NCBI GenBank assembly: GCA_004173475.1
Contig: SEBU01000002.1
Span: forward strand, 310,001-374,000
Origin: Gammaproteobacteria bacterium
Lineage (GTDB): Bacteria > Pseudomonadota > Gammaproteobacteria > Pseudomonadales > Cellvibrionaceae
Direction: 5' to 3'
DNA: 64,000 nucleotides
Shown here: positions 37,779 through 48,697 of the stretch, piece after piece
Layout: each line of letters opens with the position of its first letter
How positions within the stretch are numbered: position 1 is the first letter of the stretch
Notes under the pieces: generated by a model
What the model was told of the DNA's origin: nothing
Database searches by the model: none
Seen by the model: the letters and a program-made list of their open reading frames with translations, nothing else
Translations under genes and position numbers: made by a program

Positions 37779-39494
37779 CTAATGTTTTTCTACTCTTCCC
37801 ATTCGCTCCAAGACATATTCTGTCATACCATCGGCCAACTGCTGTTCACTTAAAAATATCTTCCCAATATTTTCTTGCTTCCACAAATTAGCTTCTTCTT
37901 CATTGTGTGTTCGCACGACAGTTTCGATCGCTGGATTCAACGTACGAGCAATGTCAATCATTTTACGAACGTGGAAAGTGTTTGAGGTTGCTGCAATTAA
38001 TAAACCCGCGCGAGCGATATGCGCTTGTATTAGAACACCCGGATCTGACGCATCACCAATTACGGCCGGAATATTCTTACTACGCAATTGCTCAACTGCG
38101 TCACGGTTTGTTTCAACAACAACAAACGGAATATTATTTTCGGACAATGTTTTTGCTATGCGCCGCCCTACCCGCCCGTAGCCAACTAATACCGCTTGGC
38201 CCGCTAAAAAAGATTCATCTACAGTCATAGGTAAGACCGCAAGCGGGTCACTGCGCAGTTCAAGCTTCCTGGCAAATTCAGAACGAGTCCGAATCCATTT
38301 TTGCAGCGGCTCCAAAGCCGCAAACATTGTTGAGTTGAGTGCGATTGACGCGATTGCGCCTGCCAGAACGAGGTTGTGAGCAGTTTCATTCATTAACCCC
38401 AGGCTCATACTCAGCCCCGCTAAAATGAACGAAAACTCACCGATTTGCGCAAGGCTCGCACCCACGGTCAATGCAGTATTCAGGGGATAACGAAACGCTA
38501 GTACCAGTGCCATTGCAGCGAGTGTTTTACCAAACATAATAATAAAAATGACAATAATTACTTTTAGCGGTTCTTCAATCAAAATGCGAGGATCAAACAA
38601 CATTCCTACTGATACAAAAAATAAAACCGCAAAGGCGTCGCGAAGCGGTAACGACTCATCCGCAGCACGGTGGCTAAATTCTGATTCCCGCAACATCATT
38701 CCCGCAAAAAAAGCTCCTAATGCGAAGGATACATCGAAGAGCATGGCAGAACCGTATGCAACACCTACAGCCGTAGCCACCACACACAAACTAAATAACT
38801 CGCGTGAACCTGTGCCTGCGACCGACCATAATAATTTGGGTAATAAACGTTTTCCCACTATCAACATGAAAGCTACAAACGCAATAACTTTTCCGAGTGT
38901 GATGAGTACAGTGACCAACACACCGTGACTGCTTTCAGTATTATGACCGTCGGCGATAGGATGACCGCCTAGCAAGGTAGCGAACGAAGGAAGTAATACC
39001 AATATTAAAACGAGAATGAGATCTTCTACTACGAGCCAACCAACGGCGATTCTGCCATTGATACTATCAATAAGCCCTCGTGCTTCTAGCGCTTTCAAAA
39101 GCACTACTGTACTTGCAACGGACAAAGCTAAACCAAACACCAATGACTCGCCAAAGCTCCAACCCCACCAAAATCCGGCAGCGCCACCAAAAATAGTAGC
39201 AAGCACAATCTGAATAATTGCGCCGGGAATCGCAATGCGTTTTACCGCCATCAAATCGTCAATCGAAAAATGCAAACCCACACCAAACATTAACAACATA
39301 ACGCCAATTTCAGCTAATTGGCTTGTGAGATGTATATCTGCAATAAAACCCGGGGTTGCGGGGCCGACAATAATTCCGGCAATGAGATAACCAATAAGCG
39401 GAGGCATGCGCAGACGAACTGCGATAAAGCCTAGAAGCATCGCCAAGCCAAGTCCCGCGGCAATAGTGGTGATTAAGCTAATATCGTGTGGCAT
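37779..39494 (-). CDS. KefB/YbaL-type monovalent cation:proton antiporter with TrkA-N domain
   Basis: 571 residues. A CPA2-type membrane domain (about residues 5-395; MPPLIGYLIAGIIVGP, ALSVASTVVLLKALEARG, FALGAFFAGMML, FFVSVGMLFDP) is fused to a cytosolic NAD-binding RCK/TrkA-N domain (VLVGYGRVGRRIAKTL, about 425-545). Overall it most resembles E. coli YbaL. It likely exchanges K+ or Na+ for H+. No glutathione-gating partner (KefF/G) gene is nearby. The gene stands alone, convergent with ypjD. Confidence 0.93.
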   Translation of the reverse strand: MPHDISLITTIAAGLGLAMLLGFIAVRLRMPPLIGYLIAGIIVGPATPGFIADIHLTSQLAEIGVMLLMFGVGLHFSIDDLMAVKRIAIPGAIIQIVLATIFGGAAGFWWGWSFGESLVFGLALSVASTVVLLKALEARGLIDSINGRIAVGWLVVEDLILVLILVLLPSFATLLGGHPIADGHNTESSHGVLVTVLITLGKVIAFVAFMLIVGKRLLPKLLWSVAGTGSRELFSLCVVATAVGVAYGSAMLFDVSFALGAFFAGMMLRESEFSHRAADESLPLRDAFAVLFFVSVGMLFDPRILIEEPLKVIIVIFIIMFGKTLAAMALVLAFRYPLNTALTVGASLAQIGEFSFILAGLSMSLGLMNETAHNLVLAGAIASIALNSTMFAALEPLQKWIRTRSEFARKLELRSDPLAVLPMTVDESFLAGQAVLVGYGRVGRRIAKTLSENNIPFVVVETNRDAVEQLRSKNIPAVIGDASDPGVLIQAHIARAGLLIAATSNTFHVRKMIDIARTLNPAIETVVRTHNEEEANLWKQENIGKIFLSEQQLADGMTEYVLERMGRVEKH

Positions 39495-39739
39495 CTTTCA
39501 CCTCTACCAAAATGTGAATTTAGATGCACTATAGAATGATCAAAGAAGAAATTGCAACGAATGCCCGTTACGAAAAAAATTCATGGCATTAAATTCCTTT
39601 TCAAATGCCGAACAACTTCAAAATTAAAAAGCTAATAGTTAAAATAAAACAAATCTACTCTATTTCAACAAAGGCAAAGCATGTTTATTTTCAGTAGCGA
39701 TGCCTCATTAGTTTATTGATAGATATTTAAAGCAAGTTT

Positions 39740-41134
39740 TTATTCGCGACGCCACAAAGTTCCGCCAGTTTTTGAATCCTCTAGAACCACTTTTTCACTT
39801 AACAAAAACTTACGGATCTCATCGGCACGGGCGTAGTTTTTGTCAACTTTTGCCTGAATGCGCTCTGCGATTAATTTTTCAACTTCTTCGGCAGAAATCA
39901 GATGACTAGCTCCCGACTGCAAAAATCCTTCTGGATTTTCTTGCAGAATACCCAAAATTAAACCTAATGCTTTGAGCTGACCAGCAAGATTTATTGCAAG
40001 TTTTTCATCCGCTCTCGCATTATTTAAATCCCGCACCAAATCGTACATACCGGCCAATGCAACCCGGGTATTAAAATCATCATTCATAGCCTCAACAAAG
40101 GCTTTGTAATAATTACTATCCTGTATTTCATTGAAAGGTAGTGGTAACACATCAGAATAATCACGCAAAGCACCATAAAAGCGTTCAAGGCCGCTACGTG
40201 CTTCAATCAAATTATCTTCAGCGTAATTTATTGGGCTGCGATAATGACTGCTAATTAGAAAAAAGCGCACAATTTCAGGATGATATTTTTCCAATACGTC
40301 GCGAATAGTAAAAAAATTATTCAATGACTTGGACATTTTCACGCCGTCAACACGCAAGGGCGCTACATGCATCCAGTAATTCACGTAGGAATGTCCGTTG
40401 GCAGCTTCACTTTGCGCAATTTCATTTTCATGATGAGGAAATTGTAAATCTGCGCCACCACCATGAATGTCTAGTTGATCACCACAGCATTTTTTTGCCA
40501 TAGCAGAACATTCGATATGCCAACCAGGGCGACCATCGCCCCAGGGGGACGGCCAGGATGGTTCACCCGGTTTCGCTGCCTTCCATAATACGAAATCGCG
40601 CGCATCTTCTTTAACTTCGTCAACTTCTATGCGCGCACCTGCCAATAACTCATCAATATTTTTGTTGGATAATTTTCCGTAGCCCTTAAAACTGGTCACG
40701 CGATAATAAACATCACCATTCGCTGCAGCGTATGCGTGCCCTTTTTCAATAAGGGTAGTTACAAATTCAACAATCGGACCGATAAATTCGGTTGCACGCG
40801 GCTCGACGCTTGGAGGTAGTATTCCCAGACTTTTTTCATCTTCGTGCATAGCGTCGATAAAGCGCCGAGTCAATTCGTCAAACTTTTCACCTAATTCGTT
40901 GGCGCGGCGAATTATCTTGTCATCAATATCGGTAATATTGTGAACAAAATTTAAATCCCAACTCTGACTGCGCAAAAATCTGGCAATTACATCAAACGCA
41001 ACAGATGTACGGGCATGACCTATATGGCAGTAGTCATAAACTGTAATCCCACACACGTACATTGAAATTTTGCCCGGATGAATAGGTTTAAAAATTTCTT
41101 TTTGGCGAGTAAGGGTGTTGTATATCTGTAGCAT
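39740..41134 (-). CDS. cysS: Cysteinyl-tRNA synthetase
   Basis: 464 residues, class I synthetase. HIGH motif is CHIGHARTSVAFD, with the zinc-site Cys in YVCGITVYDYCHIGH; KMSKS is intact (VKMSKSLNNF). Further motifs WHIECSAMA and GGGADLQFPHHENE are present. Standard length. A REP-like hairpin and glnS lie upstream on the same strand. Confidence 0.97.
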   Translation of the reverse strand: MLQIYNTLTRQKEIFKPIHPGKISMYVCGITVYDYCHIGHARTSVAFDVIARFLRSQSWDLNFVHNITDIDDKIIRRANELGEKFDELTRRFIDAMHEDEKSLGILPPSVEPRATEFIGPIVEFVTTLIEKGHAYAAANGDVYYRVTSFKGYGKLSNKNIDELLAGARIEVDEVKEDARDFVLWKAAKPGEPSWPSPWGDGRPGWHIECSAMAKKCCGDQLDIHGGGADLQFPHHENEIAQSEAANGHSYVNYWMHVAPLRVDGVKMSKSLNNFFTIRDVLEKYHPEIVRFFLISSHYRSPINYAEDNLIEARSGLERFYGALRDYSDVLPLPFNEIQDSNYYKAFVEAMNDDFNTRVALAGMYDLVRDLNNARADEKLAINLAGQLKALGLILGILQENPEGFLQSGASHLISAEEVEKLIAERIQAKVDKNYARADEIRKFLLSEKVVLEDSKTGGTLWRRE

Positions 41135-41160
41135 CTTTAATCCGTAACCGTGTAGGGAGT

Positions 41161-41238
41161 CGTCATCCTCGCGTAGCGGGGATCCAGCCTTTAAGTTTGT
41201 AGAGCCCAGAAAACGGGAGCGCCTAGCTGGGAATGACG
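41161..41238. repeat. REP-like repeat between glnS and cysS
   Basis: CGTCATCCTCGCGTAGCGGG followed by GATCCAG matches the repeat near 27.1 kb (minus strand) in 26 of 27 bases. The far arm CTGGGAATGACG closes a loose hairpin. It fills most of the 129-base gap between the two synthetase genes and may act as a transcription-end or mRNA-stability element. Confidence 0.75.
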
Positions 41239-41263
41239 ATGGAGATTTAAAATATCAATCGAA

Positions 41264-42976
41264 TTATTCTTGATCATCAATCTTGGCAAAACTGTCTTTT
41301 AATCCGATAGTTCGATTAAAAACAATTTTATCTGCGCTGGAATATTTGCTGTCCAAACAAAAATAACCTTGGCGCTCGAATTGGAAGCGGTCGGTTAATT
41401 GCGCATTTCCTAAACTTATTTCTGCTTTACAGCCGGATAAAATTTCCAAATTATGTGGATTAATTGAATCCAGGAAATTTTTACCGCCGGCATCTGGTGC
41501 TTCATCGGTAAATAAGCGTTCAAATATTCTCACTTCACAATCGATATTTTGTGTTGCAGATACCCAGTGAATTACACCTTTTGGTTTCACGCCATCTTCA
41601 GGATCTTTACCCAAAGTGCCGTCGATAATGCGTGCACGAATTTCAATGATATTACCTGCCTCATCTTTAATCGCTTCATCCGCTTCAATAACGTAGGCAC
41701 CACGTAAACGCGCACGCTTACCAAGCACTAAACGTTTGTATTTTTTATTAGCTTCTTCGCGGAAATCTTCCTGCTCTATAAACAATGTTTGGGTAAAAGG
41801 AATTGTTCGATCACCAAGATCATCGCGATTGGGATGATTATGAACTGTTAAAGTTTCGGCTTTATCTTCAGGATAATTTGTAAGGGTTACTTTTAACGGG
41901 CGCAATACGCACATTGCACGCGGTGCATTTTTATCCAGGTCGTCACGCACACAAAATTCAAGTACGCCCACATCTACAATGCCGTCCGAACGTGTCACGC
42001 CAATACGATCACAAAAATCTCGTAAAGCTGCGGGTGTATAACCACGGCGACGCATCCCTGAAATCGTCGGCATACGAGGATCATTCCAACCATCTACATG
42101 CTTTTCATCGACGAGTTGCTTTAATTTACGCTTACTAGTTACCGAATAATTAATGTTCAAACGCGCAAATTCATATTGGCGTGGAACGGCGGGAACAGGT
42201 AAATTTTGGATGAACCACTCATACAAAGGTTTATGATCTTCAAATTCCAATGTACAAATTGAGTGCGTAATACCTTCGATGGCATCACTTTGCCCATGCG
42301 CAAAATCGTAAGATGGGTATATGCACCATTTATCGCCCGTCTGATGGTGCGACGCTTTTTTAATACGGTAAATTATGGGGTCGCGCAAATTAATATTTGG
42401 CGAGGACATATCAATTTTCGCACGCAAAGAACATGCGCCTTCGTCAAACTCACCAGCGCGCATTTTTTCAAAAAGCGCTAGATTTTCAGCAATAGAGCGA
42501 TCGCGAAACGGGCTATTCTTCCCCGGCTCAATCAGTGTGCCCCGGTATTCACGCATTTGCTCTGCGTTCAAGTCGCAAACAAATGCCAAGCCGTGCTCGA
42601 TCAAATGAATCGCCCACGAGTGCAATTGATCGAAGTAATCCGAGGTATAACGTACGTTGCCATTCCATTTAAAACCTAGCCACTCCACGTCCTCTTGTAT
42701 TGAAGCTACATATTCTTCATCTTCTTTTTCTGGATTGGTATCATCAAAACGTAGGTTGCATGTTCCGCCAAACTCTTTCGCCAAACCGAAATTTAAACAA
42801 ATAGATTTTGCATGACCAATATGGAGATAACCATTTGGCTCCGGAGGAAAGCGAGTGACTATGTTGCTATGAACACCCTGCTCCAAATCTTTGCGGATAA
42901 TTTGTTGCAAGAAATGCAACGGTTTTTTATTTTCTGACGATGTGTCCAAATCAGTTGAAACAGAATGCTCAGTCAT
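41264..42976 (-). CDS. glnS: Glutaminyl-tRNA synthetase
   Basis: 570 residues, class I. HIGH motif [24 protein letters not shown], and the KMSKS-equivalent VTSKRKL are present, followed by the two C-terminal anticodon-binding beta-barrels. Length and motifs match E. coli GlnS. It follows mltG by 88 bases, in the place where tmk-holB often lie. Confidence 0.97.
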   Translation of the reverse strand: MTEHSVSTDLDTSSENKKPLHFLQQIIRKDLEQGVHSNIVTRFPPEPNGYLHIGHAKSICLNFGLAKEFGGTCNLRFDDTNPEKEDEEYVASIQEDVEWLGFKWNGNVRYTSDYFDQLHSWAIHLIEHGLAFVCDLNAEQMREYRGTLIEPGKNSPFRDRSIAENLALFEKMRAGEFDEGACSLRAKIDMSSPNINLRDPIIYRIKKASHHQTGDKWCIYPSYDFAHGQSDAIEGITHSICTLEFEDHKPLYEWFIQNLPVPAVPRQYEFARLNINYSVTSKRKLKQLVDEKHVDGWNDPRMPTISGMRRRGYTPAALRDFCDRIGVTRSDGIVDVGVLEFCVRDDLDKNAPRAMCVLRPLKVTLTNYPEDKAETLTVHNHPNRDDLGDRTIPFTQTLFIEQEDFREEANKKYKRLVLGKRARLRGAYVIEADEAIKDEAGNIIEIRARIIDGTLGKDPEDGVKPKGVIHWVSATQNIDCEVRIFERLFTDEAPDAGGKNFLDSINPHNLEILSGCKAEISLGNAQLTDRFQFERQGYFCLDSKYSSADKIVFNRTIGLKDSFAKIDDQE

Positions 42977-43064
42977 GCTGATGTAAATTCCAAAATAAAT
43001 ACGAAAAAACGAAGTTAGCGCTATTGTAGTGTAAGCACCCTACAATTGTCATGGTTAGGGCTTT

Positions 43065-44117
43065 CTATTTAGGTGTGGAGCGGTAATCTGCGCCGCGCTG
43101 CAATTGATAGCGTGCAACTGCACGCTGATGCTCGACAAGTGTTTCGGAAAATACGCTGGTACCATCTCCTTTTGCCACAAAATAAAGCGATTTTCCTGAA
43201 TCAGGGTGTAAGGCAGCATGAAGTGAGGCGCGGCCTGGAACGGCTATAGGTGTTGGCGGTAAACCTTGAATTGCGTAAGTGTTGTAAAGCGTCGGCCGAT
43301 TTAAATCATTTCGTCCAATTTTACCCGCGTAAAGTTCGCCCATACCGTAAATTACCGTTGGATCCGTTTGCAATTTCATACCTCGCTGGAGTCGTCGTAT
43401 AAATACACCTGCAATTTGATCACGCTCGCTGGCACTCCCTGTTTCTTTCTCAACAATAGAAGCCATAATCAATGCTTCATAATCTGAGGCATAAGGAAGA
43501 TTAGGGGCTTTAGCTTCCCACATTTCGGACAGTAATTTTCGCATAGCAGCGTAAGATTGCGTCAGTATTTCAACATCACTCGTTCCTTTAGTGAAACGGT
43601 AAGTGTCAGGAAAAAACCAACCTTCTGGATGGGAGATTGGCAAATTCAAAATCTCCAGCCGTTGTGCATCAGTCTTATTTGAAAGCAAATGAGTTAGTTC
43701 AGGTTGTTCATCCAAAGCTGCAATAATTTGTCGAAAATTCCAGCCCTCCAAAAAAGTTACCTGATGCAAAATAACATCGCCCTTATTGAGTTTTTCTAAC
43801 AAGGTAAAAGGTGTCAATCCATAATCCAACGCATATTCGCCCGGATGAATTTTTTCCTTGTTATAAAAGCGAGCGTACCAATTGAGCCAACGCGGATTCG
43901 TCAATAACTTTTGTGCAGCCAGATCCTGCGATAGGTGGCTCAAAGATCGACCTGTCTCTACTTCATAATGGACGCCCTCTTGCGGTATCGATAAGGGAGA
44001 CATAAGCCAGGATTGAAAGCTAAACCACAGGTAGGCGCAACCAATTCCCGCTGCAAAAACAACAACGAGAAAATTGGTAGTGAACCTTCCTTTAACGCCA
44101 AAACGTGATAATGACAT
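43065..44117 (-). CDS. mltG: Endolytic murein transglycosylase
   Basis: 350 residues with one N-terminal membrane helix (about 13-32) and a periplasmic YceG/MltG domain. The catalytic Glu lies in MASIVEKETGS; the LQTDPTVIYGMG and RNDLNRPTLYNTYAIQGLPPTPI segments are diagnostic. It cleaves nascent glycan strands and sets their length. It follows pabC by 35 bases. Confidence 0.95.
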   Translation of the reverse strand: MSLSRFGVKGRFTTNFLVVVFAAGIGCAYLWFSFQSWLMSPLSIPQEGVHYEVETGRSLSHLSQDLAAQKLLTNPRWLNWYARFYNKEKIHPGEYALDYGLTPFTLLEKLNKGDVILHQVTFLEGWNFRQIIAALDEQPELTHLLSNKTDAQRLEILNLPISHPEGWFFPDTYRFTKGTSDVEILTQSYAAMRKLLSEMWEAKAPNLPYASDYEALIMASIVEKETGSASERDQIAGVFIRRLQRGMKLQTDPTVIYGMGELYAGKIGRNDLNRPTLYNTYAIQGLPPTPIAVPGRASLHAALHPDSGKSLYFVAKGDGTSVFSETLVEHQRAVARYQLQRGADYRSTPK

Positions 44118-44152
44118 GTTAGTTTTTTACTAGTGATTTAATGAATTGATAG

Positions 44153-45001
44153 TTATTGAGAAGGTAAAAGTTTTTGAAGTCTACGTGTAATTTCACCAAC
44201 AGGAAATCTATACGATTGTCCAGTAAGTAATTCTGTCACCGGCCAAATACCATAATTACTATTGCATAAAAAAACTTCGTCAGCGTTCACTAAATCATTT
44301 AAAGCGCATTTTTTAATGTGAGTATGTAGACCGGCTTGCGGTGCAAGATTTTCAATAATGAAACGTCGCATCACCCCCGCTACACCTGCCTCTGACAAAT
44401 CTGGTGTAATAAGTTCGCCGTTCTTGGCGAGAAAAATATTGCTGAACACAGCCTCAATAAGATTTTCATTTACGTCTAGAACTATTCCTTCCGCAATAGT
44501 TTCGTCCTGCCATTCTGCCCGCGCTAAAATTTGTTCGAGGCGATTTAAGTGTTTCAGTCCGGCTAAGCTGGAGTTGCATCCCAAGCGCTGATTACACAAT
44601 CGAACCTTTACGCCCTTAGAAAAATGCGCCTCAGGATAAGGAGTTGCCGGGAAAATACCTATCACCATCGTAGGCGAACCAAGATTCGATATGTTGTAAC
44701 CTCTCCCTCCCTGCCCACGCGTGACGATAATTTTAATTATTGCGCTCTTCTTATCTTCTGAATCGACTTCCGAGATCAAATTTTTTAATTGAGCTTCTAT
44801 AACATCTACATCAACTGCGATAGATAATTTTTTGCAACTATGCAACAAGCGCTCACAATGAAAATTCCACAGCGGAATTGTAGACTCAATCATTTTACAC
44901 GTCTCAAATACGCCATCACCGTATGTGAAACCGCGATCAAGCGGTGATACTTGAGCATCAATGACGCCATTGACGACAATGATTGGAAGCGTGTGTTGCA
45001 T
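44153..45001 (-). CDS. pabC: Aminodeoxychorismate lyase
   Basis: 282 residues, PLP-dependent fold type IV. It converts aminodeoxychorismate to p-aminobenzoate plus pyruvate for folate. Seen: VSPLDRGFTYGDGVFET, the lysine region GLKHLNRLEQILARAE, and VFLCNSNYGIWPV. ATG 45001 gives the family N-terminus (MQHTLPIIVVNG). A strong terminator sits between fabF and this gene, so expression may depend on read-through or a local promoter. Confidence 0.93.
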   Translation of the reverse strand: MQHTLPIIVVNGVIDAQVSPLDRGFTYGDGVFETCKMIESTIPLWNFHCERLLHSCKKLSIAVDVDVIEAQLKNLISEVDSEDKKSAIIKIIVTRGQGGRGYNISNLGSPTMVIGIFPATPYPEAHFSKGVKVRLCNQRLGCNSSLAGLKHLNRLEQILARAEWQDETIAEGIVLDVNENLIEAVFSNIFLAKNGELITPDLSEAGVAGVMRRFIIENLAPQAGLHTHIKKCALNDLVNADEVFLCNSNYGIWPVTELLTGQSYRFPVGEITRRLQKLLPSQ

Positions 45002-45060
45002 ATGCGCTCGATATTTATAAATGGTTAATAATTTTAAAATTACTAATAGGTTTCCGCATA

Positions 45061-45087
45061 CAAAAACGCCGAACAAGGTTCGGCGTT
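45061..45087 (-). terminator. Terminator between fabF and pabC
   Basis: A perfect 10-bp stem (AACGCCGAAC / GTTCGGCGTT) with a 3-base loop. On the minus strand it is followed by TTTTG. It starts 26 bases after the fabF stop. Confidence 0.85.
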
Positions 45088-45112
45088 CTGATTTTAAATT
45101 GGCTAAAGGCTA

Positions 45113-46351
45113 TTAAATTTTTCTAAAAATTAATGAACCGTTAGTGCCACCAAAACCAAACGAATTAGAAAGTACCGCTTCAATTTTTCGCTCCTGCGCC
45201 GTGTGCGGGACGAGATTGATATCGCACCCTTCATCCGGATTATCCAAATTTATGGTTGGTGGTGCAACCTGATCGCGAATTGCCAATATACTGAAAATCG
45301 CTTCGACTGCGCCAGCCGCACCTAACAGATGACCAATCATAGATTTGGTTGAACTGACAGCTACATTATTCACCTCAGAACCCCAAACAGATTTCACAGC
45401 GTGACATTCCGCTTTGTCGCCGGCTTGCGTGGATGTGCCATGCGCATTGACGTAATGTATATCTGAAACTGAAATCTGCGCGTCCTTAATTGCGTTCACC
45501 ATGGATGATGCAGCACCGGCGCCATCTTCTGGTGGCGATGTCATATGATAAGCATCACCGCTCATACCAAAGCCAATAAGCTCAGCGTAAATACGAGCTC
45601 CGCGTGCTTTAGCGTGCTCATATTCTTCCAGCACAATTACGCCGGCACCGTCGCCCAAGACGAAACCATCACGATCTTTGTCCCATGGACGACTGGCAGC
45701 TTGTGGATTGTCGTTGCGGGTAGAAAGCGCGCGAGCTGCTGCGAAGCCACCTAGCCCGAGCGGAGTCGTCGCCATTTCTGCACCACCGGCGACCATAATA
45801 TCGGCGTCACCGTATTGAATCATACGCGCTGCAAATCCTATGCTGTGAGTGCCTGTGGTACATGCAGTGGTAATAGCTATATTGGGGCCGCGTAAATTAT
45901 GCATAATCGACAAATTACCGGAGATCATATTGGTAATCGCACTCGGCACAAAAAATGGAGAAATCCGGCGCGGACCTTTATGCTCCAAGGTAAATGACCC
46001 TTCCTCAATAGTACCAATGCCGCCTATACCGGAGCCGATAGATACACCAATACGGCCAGCATTTTGTTCAGTGATTTCCAAGCCCGAATCGCGAATCGCT
46101 TGGATGCCAGCGACCATTCCATACTGGATGAAAGGATCCATCTTACGAGCTTCTTTACTCGGAAAATAATCATCCACCACCAAATCTTTTACTGATGCAC
46201 TGAATTGAGTAGTAAATGCGGATGCATCAAAACTGCTAATGGTTGCTATGCCGCTTTTACCATTAACTATGCCATGCCACGTATCAGCAACTGTATTTCC
46301 CAGTGAACTGATCATGCCTAAACCGGTGACGACAACTCTTCTGCGTGACAC
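45113..46351 (-). CDS. fabF: Beta-ketoacyl-ACP synthase II
   Basis: 412 residues, thiolase-fold condensing enzyme of fatty-acid elongation. The active-site Cys is in [13 protein letters not shown]; the two catalytic His regions are [12 protein letters not shown] and [25 protein letters not shown] closes the protein. It is flanked by terminators on both sides, so it may form its own transcript as well as part of the fab block. Confidence 0.97.
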   Translation of the reverse strand: MSRRRVVVTGLGMISSLGNTVADTWHGIVNGKSGIATISSFDASAFTTQFSASVKDLVVDDYFPSKEARKMDPFIQYGMVAGIQAIRDSGLEITEQNAGRIGVSIGSGIGGIGTIEEGSFTLEHKGPRRISPFFVPSAITNMISGNLSIMHNLRGPNIAITTACTTGTHSIGFAARMIQYGDADIMVAGGAEMATTPLGLGGFAAARALSTRNDNPQAASRPWDKDRDGFVLGDGAGVIVLEEYEHAKARGARIYAELIGFGMSGDAYHMTSPPEDGAGAASSMVNAIKDAQISVSDIHYVNAHGTSTQAGDKAECHAVKSVWGSEVNNVAVSSTKSMIGHLLGAAGAVEAIFSILAIRDQVAPPTINLDNPDEGCDINLVPHTAQERKIEAVLSNSFGFGGTNGSLIFRKI

Positions 46352-46446
46352 GTTTTGAACCCCTCATTAGAAGCTTGAGTCATTTGAAAGCTTGAGCAGG
46401 ATTACGCTCAATTCAGAAAACTTTTGTAAAAAATTAAACCAAAAGA

Positions 46447-46481
46447 AAAAAGCCGTACTATTTCGCAATAATACGGCTTTT
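46447..46481 (-). terminator. Terminator after acpP
   Basis: On the minus strand, AAAAGCCGTATTATT and its near-complement AATAGTACGGCTTTTTT form a long stem with a small loop, ending in a T run. It lies 27 bases after the acpP stop, as expected for the abundant single-gene acpP transcript. Confidence 0.88.
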
Positions 46482-46507
46482 CGAGAAGATATTAATCAGC
46501 TCTAGAA

Positions 46508-46744
46508 TTACGCCAGGTTTGAATTGATGTAATCAATAGCTAATTGAACTGTGGTGATCTTTTCAGCTTCTTCATCAGGAATTTCAGTTTCGAATTCTTC
46601 TTCGAGAGCCATTACCAACTCTACGGTATCCAAAGAATCTGCGCCTAGATCTTCTACGAAAGAAGCTTCGTTTTTCACTTCATCTTCTTTCACGCCCAAT
46701 TGCTCAGCAACGATCTTTTTTACGCGTTCTTCAATGCTACTCAT
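46508..46744 (-). CDS. acpP: Acyl carrier protein
   Basis: 78 residues, strongly acidic. The phosphopantetheine attachment site is S37 in [19 protein letters not shown]. It carries growing acyl chains for FabD, FabG and FabF encoded around it. A 216-base gap from fabG leaves room for its own promoter, and a terminator follows directly. Confidence 0.98.
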   Translation of the reverse strand: MSSIEERVKKIVAEQLGVKEDEVKNEASFVEDLGADSLDTVELVMALEEEFETEIPDEEAEKITTVQLAIDYINSNLA

Positions 46745-46960
46745 GATGTTATGTAACTCCTAAATGTTATAGACAAACCGTCAGTTTAACGAGCCGACAC
46801 CAGCCAATTTATTGTGCAGCCAGCAAGACCACTCGGTATTAATGTTTCGGTCAAAATCGACGCGCATTTTACATCTATTTAAATGACTTGTAACGCACAG
46901 AACCGAAAAAACTTACAACTTTTACCATTTTTCTTTAAAAAACAGTAAGTTGCGAGCCCA

Positions 46961-47704
46961 TTACGACATGTACATTCCACCGTTTACATGAATTGTTTCG
47001 CCGCTGATGTAACCACCCGCGTCACCAGCCAGAAAAACTACAACCGCCGCAATTTCTTCAGGTGATCCTAGACGACCTAATGGAATACGCGATAGTAATT
47101 GTTGTTTTTGTTCTTCAGGAAGAACTTTCGTCATATCTGTGTCAATAAAACCTGGCGCAACTGTATTCACTGTAATATTTCGCGACCCAACTTCCGCCGC
47201 TAAGGAGCGCGCAAAACCTGAAACACCGGCTTTTGTTGCAGCGTAATTGGACTGCCCGGGATTACCCATCGAACCAACTACTGAACTTATATTGATAATG
47301 CGGCCCCAACGAGCTTTCATCATGCCGCGCAACACGCCTTTGCTGAGCCGATAAACTGCACTCAGGTTTGTATTTATAACATCAAACCACTCTTCATCGC
47401 TCATGCGCATTAATAAATTATCTTTTGTAATGCCGGCGTTATTCACCAAAATGGAGGGCGCACCAAACTCCTCAGTAACGCTTTTTAATAAAGCTGCTAC
47501 CGAATCACCATCAGTCACATTTAAAACTTTTCCTGCACCACGGATTCCTATTTCTGCAAAACGCGCTGAAATTTTTTCAGCCCCGGATTCGCTAGTTGCA
47601 GTTCCTATAACGATCGCGCCAGCTTTACCCAATTGCTCAGCAATTGCAGCACCGATCCCTCGACTAGCGCCGGTCACTAATGCAACTTTTTCATTTATGC
47701 TCAT
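46961..47704 (-). CDS. fabG: 3-oxoacyl-ACP reductase
   Basis: 247 residues, SDR. TGASRGIGAAIAEQ cofactor loop, NNAG, catalytic Ser region NISSVVGSMGNPGQ and YAATKAG. It reduces 3-ketoacyl-ACP with NADPH. ATG 47704 gives MSINEKVALVTG; a TTG two codons earlier is in frame. It starts 14 bases after the fabD stop. Confidence 0.97.
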   Translation of the reverse strand: MSINEKVALVTGASRGIGAAIAEQLGKAGAIVIGTATSESGAEKISARFAEIGIRGAGKVLNVTDGDSVAALLKSVTEEFGAPSILVNNAGITKDNLLMRMSDEEWFDVINTNLSAVYRLSKGVLRGMMKARWGRIINISSVVGSMGNPGQSNYAATKAGVSGFARSLAAEVGSRNITVNTVAPGFIDTDMTKVLPEEQKQQLLSRIPLGRLGSPEEIAAVVVFLAGDAGGYISGETIHVNGGMYMS

Positions 47705-47718
47705 GATCAATTCTCGTA

Positions 47719-48666
47719 TTAAAAATTATTAAGTTGAGCCAAAACGTTTTCTACTTCGTCCGGTTTTTCCATCGCAAGTGCTGTCAATTCAGAATTGATA
47801 CGCTTGTTCAAACCAGAGAGAACTTTGCCTGGACCACACTCAACGGTAACAGTGATGCCCGCTTTGCTTATAGTATTAATACACTCCACCCAACGTACGG
47901 CACTGTATATTTGTTCAATCATCAAGGCTTTTATTTTTTCCGGATCAGCTTCTGTTTGTGCTGTCACATTGTGAACCACTGGAATACGCGGTTGATTAAA
48001 TTCAATGGCCTCTATTTGTTCTGCCAAACGATCCGCTGCAGGGCGCATCAATGATGTATGAAAAGGTGCGCTTACTGGCAAGGGCAAAGCACGTTTTGCA
48101 CCCACCTCTTTGCATAGCGCACTTGCTCGCTCTACGGCAGCTGCTGATCCAGCAATAACAACCTGACCAGGCGAGTTGAAATTTACTGCAGAAACTACTT
48201 CGTTCTGCTCCGCTTTTTTACAAGCTTCAATAATTAAATCATCATCCAAACCTATGATTGCAGCCATAGCGCCCTGCCCAGCCGGCACAGCTTCTTGCAT
48301 AAATTTTCCACGTTGCTGCACAAGCTTCACCGCGTCTTTAAACGCAACCACACCGGCGCAAACTAAAGCGGACCATTCACCCAAGCTATGACCAGAGACC
48401 AACGCAGGTTGCGCGCCATTTTTTTCTTCCCATACTCGCCATACGGCGACGCTTGCAGTTAACAATAATGGCTGAGTACGCTCAGTTAAATTAATGTCGT
48501 CTTGCGACCCGTTTTGTACAAGCACCCATAAATCGTAACCCAATACTTGCGACGCCTCCGCAAATGTCTGAGCAACAGTTGGATAGCGAGATGCTAAATC
48601 AGCAAGCATGCCAATTTTCTGCGAGCCTTGACCAGGAAATACAAAAGCAAGATTTTGTTTAGCCAT
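47719..48666 (-). CDS. fabD: Malonyl-CoA:ACP transacylase
   Basis: 315 residues. Catalytic GHSLGEWSALVCAG (Ser) and the C-terminal His region PVVHNVTAQTEADP are present, with FVFPGQGSQ at the start. It loads malonyl onto ACP. It follows plsX directly, without the fabH gene that intervenes in enterics. Confidence 0.96.
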   Translation of the reverse strand: MAKQNLAFVFPGQGSQKIGMLADLASRYPTVAQTFAEASQVLGYDLWVLVQNGSQDDINLTERTQPLLLTASVAVWRVWEEKNGAQPALVSGHSLGEWSALVCAGVVAFKDAVKLVQQRGKFMQEAVPAGQGAMAAIIGLDDDLIIEACKKAEQNEVVSAVNFNSPGQVVIAGSAAAVERASALCKEVGAKRALPLPVSAPFHTSLMRPAADRLAEQIEAIEFNQPRIPVVHNVTAQTEADPEKIKALMIEQIYSAVRWVECINTISKAGITVTVECGPGKVLSGLNKRINSELTALAMEKPDEVENVLAQLNNF

Positions 48667-48697
48667 AAATAATTTCTTTTTACTGGGAGAATGTAGA